Source: Cryptomeria japonica | Lineage: Eukaryota; Streptophyta; Pinopsida; Cupressales; Cupressaceae | Length of the DNA: 64,000 bases | Reading direction: 5' to 3' | NCBI RefSeq assembly: GCF_030272615.1 | Contig: NC_081414.1 | Location: forward strand, 814,782,569 to 814,846,568 | Shown: one piece after another, positions 45,685 through 56,802 of the stretch | Layout of the letters: each line of letters opens with the position of its first letter | How positions within the stretch are numbered: position 1 is the stretch's first letter | Notes under the pieces: model-generated | What the model saw: only the letters and a program-made list of their open reading frames with translations | Databases searched by the model: none | Told to the model about the DNA's origin: nothing | Made by a program: the position numbers and the translations under genes

Positions 45685-47376
45685 TCATGGTTTAGAAGTT
45701 GTTTGATTGTTCACTTGATTGTTGGTAGAACTTGATCCAGAAAAGACGACCTTGGGTCTCACTGTGTTGGCATCAACAACACCATCATTAACTGTGTTCT
45801 TGTTCTTGTTCCAAAATTTTGGTTTGTCCTTTCCTTTGAAGTCCTCTTTCTTTTTTTTGAATAGTTTGATAACTCCTTGTTCAATTAAGACTCTTTCTGT
45901 TGCTAGGCCCTTTTCAATGACATCCTTGAATGTAGACAAACAAGCTTTTCTAAGATCATAGCCAATAGCCTTGTTAACATTTTGTGTGAACATCTCCACC
46001 ATTTGTTTTTGCGGAATTTCACAAGAGCATCTGCTAGCTAGGTTTCTCCATCTCTGTAAGAATGTTGCGAAAGATTCTCCTTCCTTTTGTTTCGTATTGC
46101 ACAAGGTAGTAACTGAGACATCTGTTTCAATGTTGTAAGAGAAATGCTGAATGAATGCCTCTGCTAAGTCACCCCATGACTTAATACCGGGAGGTAATTG
46201 AGAAAACCATTCCATAGCTTGGTCACCTAAGCTCTGTGGGAACAACCTCATCAAGTATGTTTCTTCTGCCGCTACCTCAATGCAAGCTATGAAGAATTGT
46301 CTTATATGTGCCTTGGGGTCTCCTCTCCCTCTATATTTGTCAAATTTTGGTGTTACAAAGTGCGGAGGAAACGGAGGCATTGGAATGCTCTTATCAAAGG
46401 GATAAGGGCATATATCTCTCATAGTGTATGTAGGTTTGGATGTACTCATGTCCTCCACTTTCTTTTGTAGATCTCTAATTTGTTGCTCCAAATTATTTTT
46501 GGGAGGAGATTGATTTCTTGTAGCATACCCCATGTTTGTAACACCCATTTGAGGAGGAACTTGTTGCATGTATGGATGATATTGATCGTAGACATGTCCA
46601 TATGGAGGTCTATATTGATGTGGCATATATGGAGCACTTGGCATAACTTCTTGTTGAGGGACCCCATATCTGTTTTGTGTATATAAACCATATTCAATAG
46701 GCCTTTCATTTTCCATTGTGTTGCCCCCAATTTTGACATGAGGTCTCCTTGTGTCAAAATTTTGAGGATGTCCTTGAGTATCCACTTGTCTTGATTGACC
46801 CATATCTTGAGCATGTGTTTGAGCATAAGGCCTCCATAATGGTCTTTGAGTGTAAGTATCATATGTTTGAGCTTGTGTATGTGGGATTGCTGGTTTTTGA
46901 AGCAAAACTGATGGTGACTCAGGCATCATATTCGGTCCTCTATTTCCTCCACTATTTGGTCTCCTTTGAGCCATGTTGGATTGAGTTTGTTGTGAGGGTC
47001 GACTTTCCATAAGTTGAGATAAGTCAAAATCATGTGGTATTTTAGCTCCACTTTGTGCCATCATGTTTAAAAAGTATTGACGATCTCTCCTCATTATCTC
47101 TTCAACCAATCTATTGAATTGAGGATCCATTATGGATTCTTGTATGTCTGCTGATAGTATTGAAGAGTTGTCAACATTGTCATTGTGTGTAGTATTGTTG
47201 TTTATAGCGTTTGCGCTTTCCACATTTGGATTGTTTCTATAAACATTCATGTCTGGTAATGTAGTGTGCTCAGGATTGTAGAATAGATCATTGTCATACT
47301 CATAAGAACTCATGTTTGCGGATTCTTGAGCTTCTTTAGCTATTCTCCTAGATTTTTGAAGGCGGGTTTCAACCAT
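45685..47376 (-). CDS. Element C gag (563 codons open)
   Basis: ATG 47376 opens MVETRLQKSRRIAKEAQES. A Gln/Pro/Tyr-rich N-terminal half precedes a short coiled-coil-like stretch (NLEQQIRDLQKKVEDM). The Retrotrans_gag domain follows near residues 340-500 (FDKYRGRGDPKAHIRQF, QAMEWFSQLP, FIQHFSYNIE, FLQRWRNLASRC). It ends in TGA at 45685-45687, in phase with the zinc-knuckle segment. It would form the particle shell if translated; the open part is intact. Confidence 0.88.
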   Translation of the reverse strand: MVETRLQKSRRIAKEAQESANMSSYEYDNDLFYNPEHTTLPDMNVYRNNPNVESANAINNNTTHNDNVDNSSILSADIQESIMDPQFNRLVEEIMRRDRQYFLNMMAQSGAKIPHDFDLSQLMESRPSQQTQSNMAQRRPNSGGNRGPNMMPESPSVLLQKPAIPHTQAQTYDTYTQRPLWRPYAQTHAQDMGQSRQVDTQGHPQNFDTRRPHVKIGGNTMENERPIEYGLYTQNRYGVPQQEVMPSAPYMPHQYRPPYGHVYDQYHPYMQQVPPQMGVTNMGYATRNQSPPKNNLEQQIRDLQKKVEDMSTSKPTYTMRDICPYPFDKSIPMPPFPPHFVTPKFDKYRGRGDPKAHIRQFFIACIEVAAEETYLMRLFPQSLGDQAMEWFSQLPPGIKSWGDLAEAFIQHFSYNIETDVSVTTLCNTKQKEGESFATFLQRWRNLASRCSCEIPQKQMVEMFTQNVNKAIGYDLRKACLSTFKDVIEKGLATERVLIEQGVIKLFKKKKEDFKGKDKPKFWNKNKNTVNDGVVDANTVRPKVVFSGSSSTNNQVNNQTTSKP

Positions 47377-48119
47377 GAACTAGGTGTTTGACCAATATGT
47401 GAGAGACTAGATGAAAAATATGAAAAGAGTATGGAAGACCAAGAGTTGTATGGAGTGTAAATGAATCTTGAGGTGTACTTGCAATGTCCAAAGTGTAAGA
47501 CCAAGTATGTAAGTAGTAGAGTAGGTGTGACTTCCAAAGAGAGGATAGTTTCTCTTGATGAGGTAAGCTAACCTTGACTCTAAGTAAGACCAAATGAGAC
47601 CCAAAGGTAAGAAACCTTGATGAGGGACCACTTAGCAAAGTGTAGTTGTATGTAGTGTGTTGACAAAGTATGATAAGGACAAGCAAGTGACCTTTTGACT
47701 CAAGTTTAGACAAGTATGAATGTAAAATGAGATGTGAAGCAATGATGGACTATGTGAGACCTTAGAACAGGCTGAATGCTAGATGAAATCTGAAGAGACA
47801 ACCTAGGAAGCTCAAGTATGCCGAAACTGATTTCTTTTGTTTGTTGGACTGTGAAATTTTTCCAATTTGTGAAGTTTTTGGTGGTGACCAAATCTGAATG
47901 TTTGACTATTTTTCGTGACAAGAGGACACAATGTTGATGAGGACTCAGTGTTTGCAAGTGTTTAGACTCCAAAATGACTCCAAGAAAAGTGTGTTGTTTG
48001 ATGTAAAATTGTTTTGCATACACTTGAAGACACAAAAGACACAATGTTTTGCTGTTTGGTCTTGATTGTTTGAATGTTTAACATAAGTCAAGCACAATTC
48101 TTATGGCTGGCCAAGACAA

Positions 48120-48690
48120 TAGTTGTTGATCCCACATGGGGTTTTACCCCCGAGGCTACGCTATTCAGAGCGGATACTTAGATGCTTGACCTCACTGGCT
48201 CCACCCTCGGCACTCACTTCTCGGGTCAGCCAAGCATCAGTCCCCATGAAAACTCCCCATGGCGAACTTTGTATCTCTACTAAGAACCGTATGTGTGTGG
48301 ACCGCTACCAGAGGTCCGACCTCCCGCCCCAACAACTAGAAGGATTTGGGCTTCTAAAACAAAAAGGTGCTAGTAAGGGCATCCGCTCGTGTGGCCATAC
48401 ATGCGGCACTTTCAGCTTTGTAAATATAGAAGGCTCCCAGCCGGTAGGGGTTACGCCCTACAAATGATCAAATAAATTTGATCAAACGGGTTTATGGGGA
48501 GACATAGTGTCGGTATGAACTAATCAGCACACGTTATTCATAGTTTTCACCATGAATACATTTGATTATAGTGGTTTGGATGAGGTGGGTTTTCCTCGCT
48601 ACCACTTGGGTCGTTCTCTTCTCACTAGTAGTCCTAATGACCACACGGGAAGACAGGCCCTCTAAAGATTAAACAAAAAGAGCCTATTGC
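48120..48690. other. GC-balanced, structured block in C leader
   Basis: Composition is close to 50% GC between AT-rich flanks. GATGCTTG at about 48190 pairs with CAAGCATC at about 48222, and ACCTC...GGGTC extends the possible stem. CCCCATG words recur. The only sizeable frame (48123-48467) has no domain I recognise. It may be a structured RNA element or captured sequence. Confidence 0.4.
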
Positions 48691-48969
48691 TCAAGACACA
48701 AAAGACAATGATTCAATTTTAGTGCACCAATTGAAGTGTTTGCTAGTCTATGAAAATAAGGCACACAATAAAAATCCAAAAACCCTTGCCAAGGACCTGC
48801 AACAAAGATTTATTAGTAGTTTAGATTGTTTCAAATGATCACCCCTTCCTGCAAGCACACAAGTTAGGTAAATTTTAGATCCAAAAGACTTTGTGAAATA
48901 GGGGCCTTCAACAATGCGTTTTGTTGACCAATTCAAAGACCTGATTCATCATAAAAAAAGACCACTTGT

Positions 48970-49850
48970 AAAATTTCAAGATATTTCCAGAAATGTAAGA
49001 AAATCCAAAAAATTTGTTAATTTGCTCCAAAAATTAAATTTTTATGAAAAATCATAAAAAATTCATATAAAATGCAAAATCGATCCAAAAAATCTAAAAT
49101 TTTTACTGGAGAGTTTTGATGGTCTTCCAAACCTGCACAAAAAATTTCCTGCAACAAATCCAAGCAGTTTGTGAGATATGAGTAAAATAATGCAAAACCC
49201 TAATTTTCAAAGATCTAATTTTTGAAGAATGATTTTAAAATCACAAAGAACAGATCCTATGTATAATTCTGAGAGATTTCCAAAAATGTAAGAAAATCCA
49301 AAAAATTCGCTAATTTGCTCTCAAAATTAATTTTTTATGAAAAATCATAAAAAATTCATATGAAATGAAAAATAAATTCAAAAAATCTAAAATTTTTTCT
49401 AAATCTTTCTGATACTGTTCCCGACCTGCACAAAAAATTTTATGGCAAAATTCAAAGCCGTTTGTGAGATCTGATCAAAATAAATAAAAACCCTAATTTT
49501 TAAAGATCTGATTTTGAGGGAAATATTTTGCATCAAAATTAAATTCACAAAGAATAGATCCTGTGTATAATTATGAGAGATTTCCAAAAATGTAAGAAAA
49601 TCTGAAAAATTCTCTCATTTGCTCTCAAAATAAATTTTTTATGAAAAATCATAAAAAATTCCTAAAAATTGAAAATTTGCTCCAAAAATTCTGAATTTTG
49701 GATTGAGAGCTCCTGATACTTTCTTCAACTTTAAAAAAAAATTTGGTGCAAAATTTCCAAGTCGTTTATGAGATATGATCGAATCTCTCCAAGATCTTGA
49801 TTTTGTGTCCAAAACCCTAGCTGCACAAGGTTATTCTCCAAATTGTTTTA
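48970..49850. repeat. Three tandem ~300-bp repeats in C leader
   Basis: The landmark ATTTCCA(G/A)AAATGTAAGAAAATC recurs at 48983, 49276 and 49580, periods 293 and 304. Each unit contains TTTTTATGAAAAATCATAAAAAATTC and TTTGTGAGAT or a close variant. Confidence 0.85.
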
Positions 49851-49933
49851 CAAAATAGCAATATAGGGTTAGAAAAATCTGCAAAAAAAACATAGATCTA
49901 AGAAAAATCCATGTCCCACCAGGCATGCCAAAA

Positions 49934-50703
49934 TGTTTATGGTGAAAATGGATAACAATAATAACAAAATTGAAAGGCTAAATGAATTCAACCACCAAAC
50001 CCTAGCCTAACAACAACAAAGATCCACCATAACATATGAAGATTACCTAAGACAATGCAAATAACTCAAAATCACAAAGATTATACCATCACATGTCCAA
50101 TAGGGTTTTGATCTCCATTCTTCCTATCTCCATTGATCTTGCTTGATATACTTGCTCTCAGATTTTTGTATGCACAAGAGCTCAACAAAGAACGGAATGT
50201 GGTTGCAAGTGGAATTGTAGTGTAGCCAAGTACTCCAAAATCAGTCATTAAGGTTTGACAATGAAGAAAGAATCTCCTTAAATAGAAGACACAATAAGAA
50301 ATGGAGGGTTAAGATTGAGAGGTGTAAAAAGAGAGGTCGGCTAGGATTAGAGGGTAGGTAAAAGAAATACCAAAATAATGAAAGAGGTAGGTAGTGTATG
50401 AATTAAGAGATGAATGACATGTGTCATGTGTAGAAAAAGATAATGAATTAATTAAATAAATAAAGATTTATTTAATTAATAGAAGAAGTAGGACAATTAA
50501 ATAAATAAAATATTTATTTAATTTAGGAAAGGGATAATTTAAATAAATAAATGTATTTATTTAAATGAGAAATAAAGCTAGAAGAGGATAAATGAATTAA
50601 TTAAATAAATAAAAATTTATTTAATTAATAGAAGAATTAGGCTTAGATAATTAAATAAATAAAATATTTATTTAATTAGACATGACAATTTTGAGTGTCT
50701 ACA
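49934..50703 (-). repeat. Element C 5' LTR
   Basis: 770 bp, nearly identical to 39467-40235. A TATA box is hard to choose because of the AT-rich palindromes. Confidence 0.94.
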
Positions 50704-51958
50704 CCAGCAGCTAGAATTGAGGTAGTTAGACTATTATTGGATTTTGCAACACACAAGAACTATAAAATATATCAAATGGATGTTAAATGTGCATTTCTGA
50801 ATGGTGATCTTGAAGAAGAAGTTTACATTGAACAACCTGATAGATTTTCTTTGACAGATGACAAAGATATGGCTTGTAGGTTAAGGAAAGCTTTATATGG
50901 ATTGAAGCAAGCTCCTAGAGCTTGGTATGCTATATTGGACAAATATCTTTTGAAGCTTAGTTACACTAAAGGTAATGCTGACAACAACTTATATTACAAA
51001 GCGACTAATGATGACATCTTGGTTATTGAATTTTTTGTTGATGATATCATTTTTGGAGGAGAAGATGGATTGTGTAAATACTTTTCTAATAAGAAGTGAA
51101 AGAATTTGAAATGTCTATGATTGGAGAGATAAAATTATTTTTAGGATTGCAGATTTCACAAACTGATAAAGGGATATTCATTAATCAATCTAAGTACTTG
51201 AAGGAATTACTTAAGAAATTTGGCATGGAAAACTCTAAACCGGTAAGTACACCTATGACTACAATTGATAAACTATCTTTGAAGGATGAATCAACACCTA
51301 TTAATCTGACAAGATACAAATCTATGATAGGAGGTTTACTGTATTTTACACAAAAAAGACCTAATATTATGAATGTAGTATGTATTGTTTCAAGATTTCA
51401 GAGTAATCCTAAAGAAAATCATGAATCAACAGTAAAAAGGATTTTCTGGTATCTACAAGGCACAACAAATCTTAGTTTATGGTATCCTAGAGATGAAAAT
51501 TTTGATTTATGTGCATACACAAATGCAAATTGGGCAGGAGATGTAGATGATAGAAACAACACCATCGACAAAGCATGTTTCCTTGGCAGCAGATTAATTT
51601 CATGTTTGAGCAAGAAACTGAGTTGTACATCACTATCCACAGAAGAATCAAAATATGTTGCAGCAACAACTAACTGTACACAGGTACTATGGATTAAGCA
51701 AATGTTGAAGGACATTAAGGTAAAATGCAAGGAACCTATAATCATTTACTATGATAATATGGCAGCAATTGATAAATCTAAGAATCTGGTATTTCACTCT
51801 AAAACTAAACATGTTTCTATCAAATTAAATTTTATGAAAGAGAATGTTGAAGCAAAAGAAGTAAAATTGGTTTATGTGAATACTAAAGAGCATATTGTAG
51901 ACATCTTTACTAAACCTTTTCCTAAAGAAGCTTTTGAATATCTCAAAGAATAGCTTGG
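50704..51958 (+). pseudogene. Element D reverse transcriptase-RNase H region
   Basis: Resumes D after element C at the CCAGC duplicate (AARIEVVRLLL). It shows [24 protein letters not shown] and [11 protein letters not shown] frameshift lies near 51093-51100, then GLQISQTDKGIF and [11 protein letters not shown] follow. In the RNase H the first catalytic position reads YTNANWAGD, so Asp has become Asn. HSKTKHVSI and VDIFTKPFP follow, and the frame ends at TAG after YLKE. Confidence 0.88.
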
Positions 51959-52333
51959 GCTAATACCCTCACCAGTAGAGACTTAGACAGTTGGAGCATG
52001 GCATCAGACCAATAGAATTAACAGAGAAAACTTTTATCCGGCTTTGATGAGGAGAGCTACTTCTCAGGAGGAGTAGTTGGTATTTTGTAATAAGTTCTAT
52101 GAACTATTGTATTTGGTTTTGTATTGCTTTGGCATTTGATGTCAAAGGGAGAGAGATATCTATGGAAAAACACATTATTCTTTGGGGATATTCTTTATTG
52201 GAGGACAGATTGTTACTCTATGTATCTGTATGTTGATTTCTGGAGATTGTTGGTTTTTGGTATTTGGCATTTCTTCTTTGTCACTTAGATGGTTTTTCCA
52301 TCTTGTGTTGCCATCAATGACAAAGGGGGAGAT
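51959..52333 (+). other. Element D 3' untranslated region and purine tracts
   Basis: Two tracts: TCAAAGGGAGAGAG near 52143 and CAAAGGGGGAGA at 52321-52332 next to the 3' LTR. A diverged second copy of this end lies at 53404-53583. Confidence 0.75.
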
Positions 52334-53401
52334 TGTTGGTATTTTGGATGTGTTGCATTGGTTTTGTCATTGATGTCAACACTTATTAACACTTATCAGC
52401 ACTTGGAGTTCTTTGGTTATGTTCATCGACATGTTTAGTGACTTATGCCCACTCACCGGTATGTTATATTGTTCACCGAAATAGAGGATGATTTGTTATC
52501 ATCTGGAGATTACTTGTTTATGTCAAAGACATTATTTGATCACTTGGTTTTGGCAATTTGGTTATTGGTCTAATCGGTTTACATATTTGTTGTTACTGAC
52601 AAATAGGTCCAGGTTATGGATTGACAAGCATTATCTATTCCAGATCAGCATGGCGCATTATGGAGATGATTTGTTTATTGGTTATTATTGTAAATGCATT
52701 AAGCTAACATAATGCATCGCATATTGATTCATTTATAATTGATTTAATTGTGATATTCTTTGTAAGCCGACCTAAACATTTGGTCTTAGGTTTTGTTATA
52801 TATGTAAGATCTCATTTGTGAGATTGATATGGGAATGTAAGGAAGTGCGAAAAAGGATTGTAATTAGGTATATGCAAATATAAGCAGATCTATTCACGTA
52901 GACATCATTTGAAGATTAAAAGAAGGTTTTGAGAAGATAATTAGAGCTTAACCGGTACTGAATCAAGCATATGAAGATGCTATTTTGAGTAGTACATTAT
53001 CATTGGATTTAACCATCCAATTGTATTCAGTGTGACTCCCATCTTGTGATTGAGTAGTGAGCTCTAGGCAATTGGCCTTTCTGCAATTGCAGACCCCATA
53101 TTGTACACAAATACTATATGCAATAGTATCATCTAATTGTTGGTAAGGTTCCCCACCGTGGTTTTTCCCCTTACAGGGTTTCCACGTACAAATAATTGTG
53201 TTATGTGTTGTGGATGTTATTTGTCTTTTTGTTTCATGCATTAAACTTTACCGGTACTATAATTAATTGTTAAACTGTCTATCGGCATTAAATTTTGGTT
53301 TACTAGCATTAAGCATTAAGTTTGGTTAAGTTATATTTGGTTTAAAATTAAGAGACAATTGATTCCCCCCCCCCCACCTCAGTTGCCTTTGGGACCTAAC
53401 A
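52334..53401 (+). repeat. Element D 3' LTR
   Basis: 1068 bp, TGTTGGTATTTTGG to GGGACCTAACA. It is shorter than the 5' LTR by small deletions near the start. Several RCCGAC words of the 5' LTR are mutated. Confidence 0.9.
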
Positions 53402-53650
53402 ATAGATATCTATGGAAAAACACATTATTCTTTGGGGAGATTCTTCGTTGGGGGAGAGATTGCTACTCTCTGTATCTGTATTTTGATTTTTGGAGATTGT
53501 TGGTTTTTGGTATTTGGCATTTCTGCTTTGGCATTTAGATGGTTTTTCCATCTTGTGTTGCCATCAATGCCAAAAGGGGAGATTGTTGGTATTTTAGATG
53601 TGTTGCATTGGTTTTGTCAATGATGTCAACACTTGTTATCACTTGTTAAC
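53402..53650 (+). mobile_element. Extra D fragment: 3' internal end plus 67 bp of LTR
   Basis: 53404-53583 repeats the D 3' untranslated region (AGATATCTATGGAAAAACAC and the TTTTTCCATCTTGTGTTGCC part). At 53584 a third LTR starts (TGTTGGTATTTTAGATG) and stops after 67 bp, where the 141-bp flank repeat begins. Confidence 0.85.
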
Positions 53651-53791
53651 CTACTTTTTTCATTTTAATGCTTTATGAATTTGAAATGTAAATTAATTAG
53701 TTGATTACAAATATTGTCTTTCAAATATAACTTATGCTACACCTTCTATCAACAACCAATAATCAAACTTTGTGAAGCCATGCACCCTTCA
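53651..53791 (+). repeat. Flank repeat, right copy (141 bp)
   Basis: Six differences from 31070-31210. On its right, GAAAGTAACTAATATT continues into ordinary host sequence. Confidence 0.85.
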
Positions 53792-54865
53792 GAAAGTAAC
53801 TAATATTTTATACAATTTCATTTAATCTCAAACCTCTTACTTAACTATGGCAAAATAAAGGAAAATCTCCCAACATAGCATTAAGCCATGCATATGATGG
53901 GTGTATAACACATCAAATATTTTTGGTTGAGCATCATTCTTGTAGCATTGATTTCTACTTATTGAGTCCTTTGAACTTGAAGATATGTATGCACATGACT
54001 TCTTATTCAACTTGGGGGTATTTCTCCCTATCCCTATAGATGCTAGATCTCAAGAATGTATTAATCGATACAATGTTAGATCTCATTGTACCTCATATTG
54101 ATAATGAATTGTTTATAATAATTAAGAGCATTAGAATTTAAGTAGAACAAATAATAAATCACAATAAGACATAGATTTAATGTGGTTCATCTAATGTGGG
54201 CTACATCCACATAAAAATAACTACCCACCAAATAGAAAATCAGAATAACACATAGATTTAATGTGTTTGATCCATATAAAAATAACCGCACACTTTCTAT
54301 TATCCAATGAAGAGAAAATTACAATATGACAATAGTTCACACTACACACCCACTTATTTATCAAACCCTTTTTGGTGGTATTGAGAATTTTTTCTTTGGG
54401 GGCACTACCCTTGATCCCTTGGCTGGGGCTAGTGCCCCCTGGACCCCTATCATGGGATTTTCCCTTAGGCCCCCACCAAGGGGCTTGTTCGGGCCTCAAT
54501 CACAACAAGAGAGGCTCTACCCCACTTGCACTCTCACATTAATCAATTTAGGAGGAAACATGGCTGACAAACTCACCAAAATTTAAGCCAACATCATGAT
54601 TAGTCACCACATTCCAAAATGATCCTCAAATTCCACCATCTTGTGATGGTCCACAAAGTGTGCCAGTCCCATTAAAAAATGTAGATCAAAGGAAACACAA
54701 AAACAACATGAGAGTCAAGATTTAACTCTAAATACATATATTTCACATGACATAATAGGAAAGGGTGACAAAGACAATCCAAGGGGACAAGGAAAATTGG
54801 AAGTTTTCAAATTGTTAATGAGACTTATAGGTCTAATTGCTATATCTAATATCTATGTTCAATAA
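53792..54865. other. Unassigned host sequence
   Basis: AT-rich, no gene recognised. An imperfect direct repeat (ACATAGATTTAATGTG...CATATAAAAATAAC) lies at about 54169-54288. A GC-rich patch at 54390-54500 (CCCCTGG, GGCCCCCACC) carries short frames on both strands without known motifs. Confidence 0.45.
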
Positions 54866-55297
54866 AGACATCAAAATTTTTTTAATTAAAATAATAAATT
54901 TTTAGATAATATTCTATAATCAAATCTCTTGTCAACATAAAGAAATTGTAGAAATTAATTGTAGAAATAAATTGACCAAATTCAAGATGTTTTCTTAAAC
55001 TTAGAGCAAATAAAAAAGATTCATAAATGTAATAAAATTATGTACCAAATTTAAGGTGCTTTCATCAAGTTCTTGTTCGTAGTTTTATTAGATAGAGTAG
55101 TTATTGGTAGCTGTAGTTGTTAATTGAGATTAGCTTAATAATTAGAGACAAAGTTTGACATTAAAATAATAATATATAAATTATTTTATTTTATTTGAAT
55201 CTAATTATCAATAAGGTTCTTTTGAACTTTTGTTTTCTTACAAACAAATTTTGCTTCCATACAAAAATCACCACTATGTTTTAAACCGATATATATC
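54866..55297 (+). repeat. Duplicated host segment, copy 2, left part
   Basis: Matches 21706-22153, with CAAATTCAAGATGTTTTCTT and TATGTACCAAATTTAAGG shared. It ends at ATATC, duplicated by the solo LTR. Confidence 0.85.
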
Positions 55298-56802
55298 TGT
55301 GAAACTCTGATGCTAATAGCTAACAAGATGAGAGGGGGGGGGGGGTGAATCATACAAACTTAATCTTCAATAAAATCAACAGATTGAACCTCGGTAACTT
55401 ATACTTCAGCTATATAACCAAAACTGTAAAACATGCTAACTCATAAACATATAATCATCATAACACATATAACACCAAATTTAATGTGGAAACCCAAATA
55501 GGGAAAAACCACTATGGGATTTCAGACCCACTAAGAAATATACTCTTCTAGAGTATGCTCAGTGAAAAGAAAATCCTATTAAAGATTACAAACACATTGC
55601 TAGATGTGACCCGATTAAGGGATTTCCCTCAGATCTGTTAGAATCTTCACTTTGTTAGAAGTGACCTTGTCAAAGGATTTCAAACACTCAACTAGAATGT
55701 TACCTTGCTAGAGGATTTACAAATAAGACTGTTAGGTCCACTTGGTTAAGAGATTTTCTGTCACTTATAAAATAATAGTAATAAAAATATATCTGCAACT
55801 TCACATCTGAAATGCTAAGGCAGATTCTATTTGCTCAATACAATCAAGTCAAAAGACTTATCTTTCCTCCTGCTGGGCTTCCTACTATGTTTGTCAAATA
55901 GGTCTTCAAGCTTCTGTGCTTGGTAATCACTATGTAGCATCACTGTGCTTACATTTGCCCACATCCATTGTTCATCAACAATTCCTTATTTATAAACAAT
56001 TTGCTAACCGCTTAATCTCCTTGATCACATTTCCCATGATCAATCTTAGCCATCAGATCTTCAAACTTGACTAGGTTCATTGTATACTTCGATCTGAAAA
56101 CCATTTTACTTCACCTAGGAACTTTCTTTCCTTCCTTGGAACTTGTGCTAGGTAATTGCAGTTCAATCAATGTTGTAGATCTGACTCTTGAATTTTCAAA
56201 GCCGTAGATCCTTAACAAATTTCTTGCATGACATATGAATCATTTAATCATCTCCAGCTCATTAGCTTCCTTTATTAAATAATTCTTTTTTTCATCCAAT
56301 ACGATCTATTATAACTCGGTTGTTACTCGGTAAATAATAAAATTTTACTTGGTAGACATTCTGCCTTCATTAACCGATATCGATAACCTTAGGGTTTACC
56401 GACTAGGTTCCTTAGGGTTTATCAAGTAGGTTCTTTGCTCAGTGACATAGTACAGTATTAAACTTACAATCAACAATATATGTAGGATATCAAAACAATC
56501 TAAACAATATGATCTCATCATTGTCTAACTCGGTAATAGTTACCCATTGAATAACTAATTTCTCCCCTTCATAATCACATTCTCTCTGTGTCACTTACCG
56601 ACATCTTAATTCTTTTCAAAACATACTTCTCAAGATATGGCAACATCATACTAAATTAGAAAATCAATTTCTTGACATCAATGACAAAATAATGTTATTA
56701 AGACAGTAATTATCCTTCTTCAGTTATTTCAGTAATCTTCAACAACCTTCTCAATATCCTTAATGAAATACCAACAATCTCCTTTCTATTGAAATGCCAA
56801 CA
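55298..56802 (-). mobile_element. Solo LTR of family A
   Basis: The reverse complement matches the element A LTR from TTAAGGATATTGAGAAGG through the TATA region (TTATAAATAAGGAATTG) to the C tract and TCTCATCTTGTT. Target duplication ATATC at 55293-55297 and 56803-56807. No internal sequence is present. On the element strand it starts with an extra 26 bases (TGTTGGCATTTCAATAG...GGAGAT) before the canonical TGTTGG. The other host copy has the uninterrupted site near 22141-22162. Confidence 0.88.

Larger units (their letters stand above)
47377..49933 (-). other. Element C 5' leader
   Basis: A 2.5-kb leader between PBS and gag. Right after the LTR the minus strand reads TTTTGGCATGCCTGGTGGGAC, a PBS-like sequence I cannot assign to a tRNA. 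From the LTR side it holds three tandem repeats of about 300 bp (48970-49850), then a GC-balanced structured block (48120-48680). Confidence 0.7.
39467..50703 (-). mobile_element. Gypsy-type element C, gag-protease-integrase C-terminus, nested in D
   Basis: 11.2 kb with 769/770-bp LTRs (39467-40235, 49934-50703) that differ by about five substitutions and one indel, so it is the youngest insertion seen. Target duplication CCGGC (39462-39466) and CCAGC (50704-50708), one base changed. The minus-strand frame encodes gag, zinc knuckle, retropepsin, then a foreign linker and the integrase C-terminal tail. Reverse transcriptase, most of RNase H and the integrase core are missing. A plant mobile domain gene lies antisense in the 3' part. 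Confidence 0.92.
31213..53401 (+). mobile_element. Copia LTR retrotransposon D, split by nested E and C
   Basis: LTRs 31213-32302 and 52334-53401. Without the inserts E and C and their target duplications, the element is about 6.7 kb. The coding order gag-protease-integrase-RT-RNase H is recovered by skipping the inserts. No matching 5-base duplication flanks it (TCAAA left, ATAGA right). The LTRs differ by roughly twenty substitutions and several gaps in the first 260 bases, so it is the oldest layer of the nest. It is closely related to F. Confidence 0.9.

Noticed and set aside
48123-48467. 114-codon plus-strand frame in the C leader
   Set aside because: No recognised domain and it lies in a structured leader; kept only as part of the GC-balanced block.
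54390-54500. GC-rich patch as plastid or rDNA transfer
   Set aside because: I recognise no rRNA, tRNA or plastid gene sequence in it.
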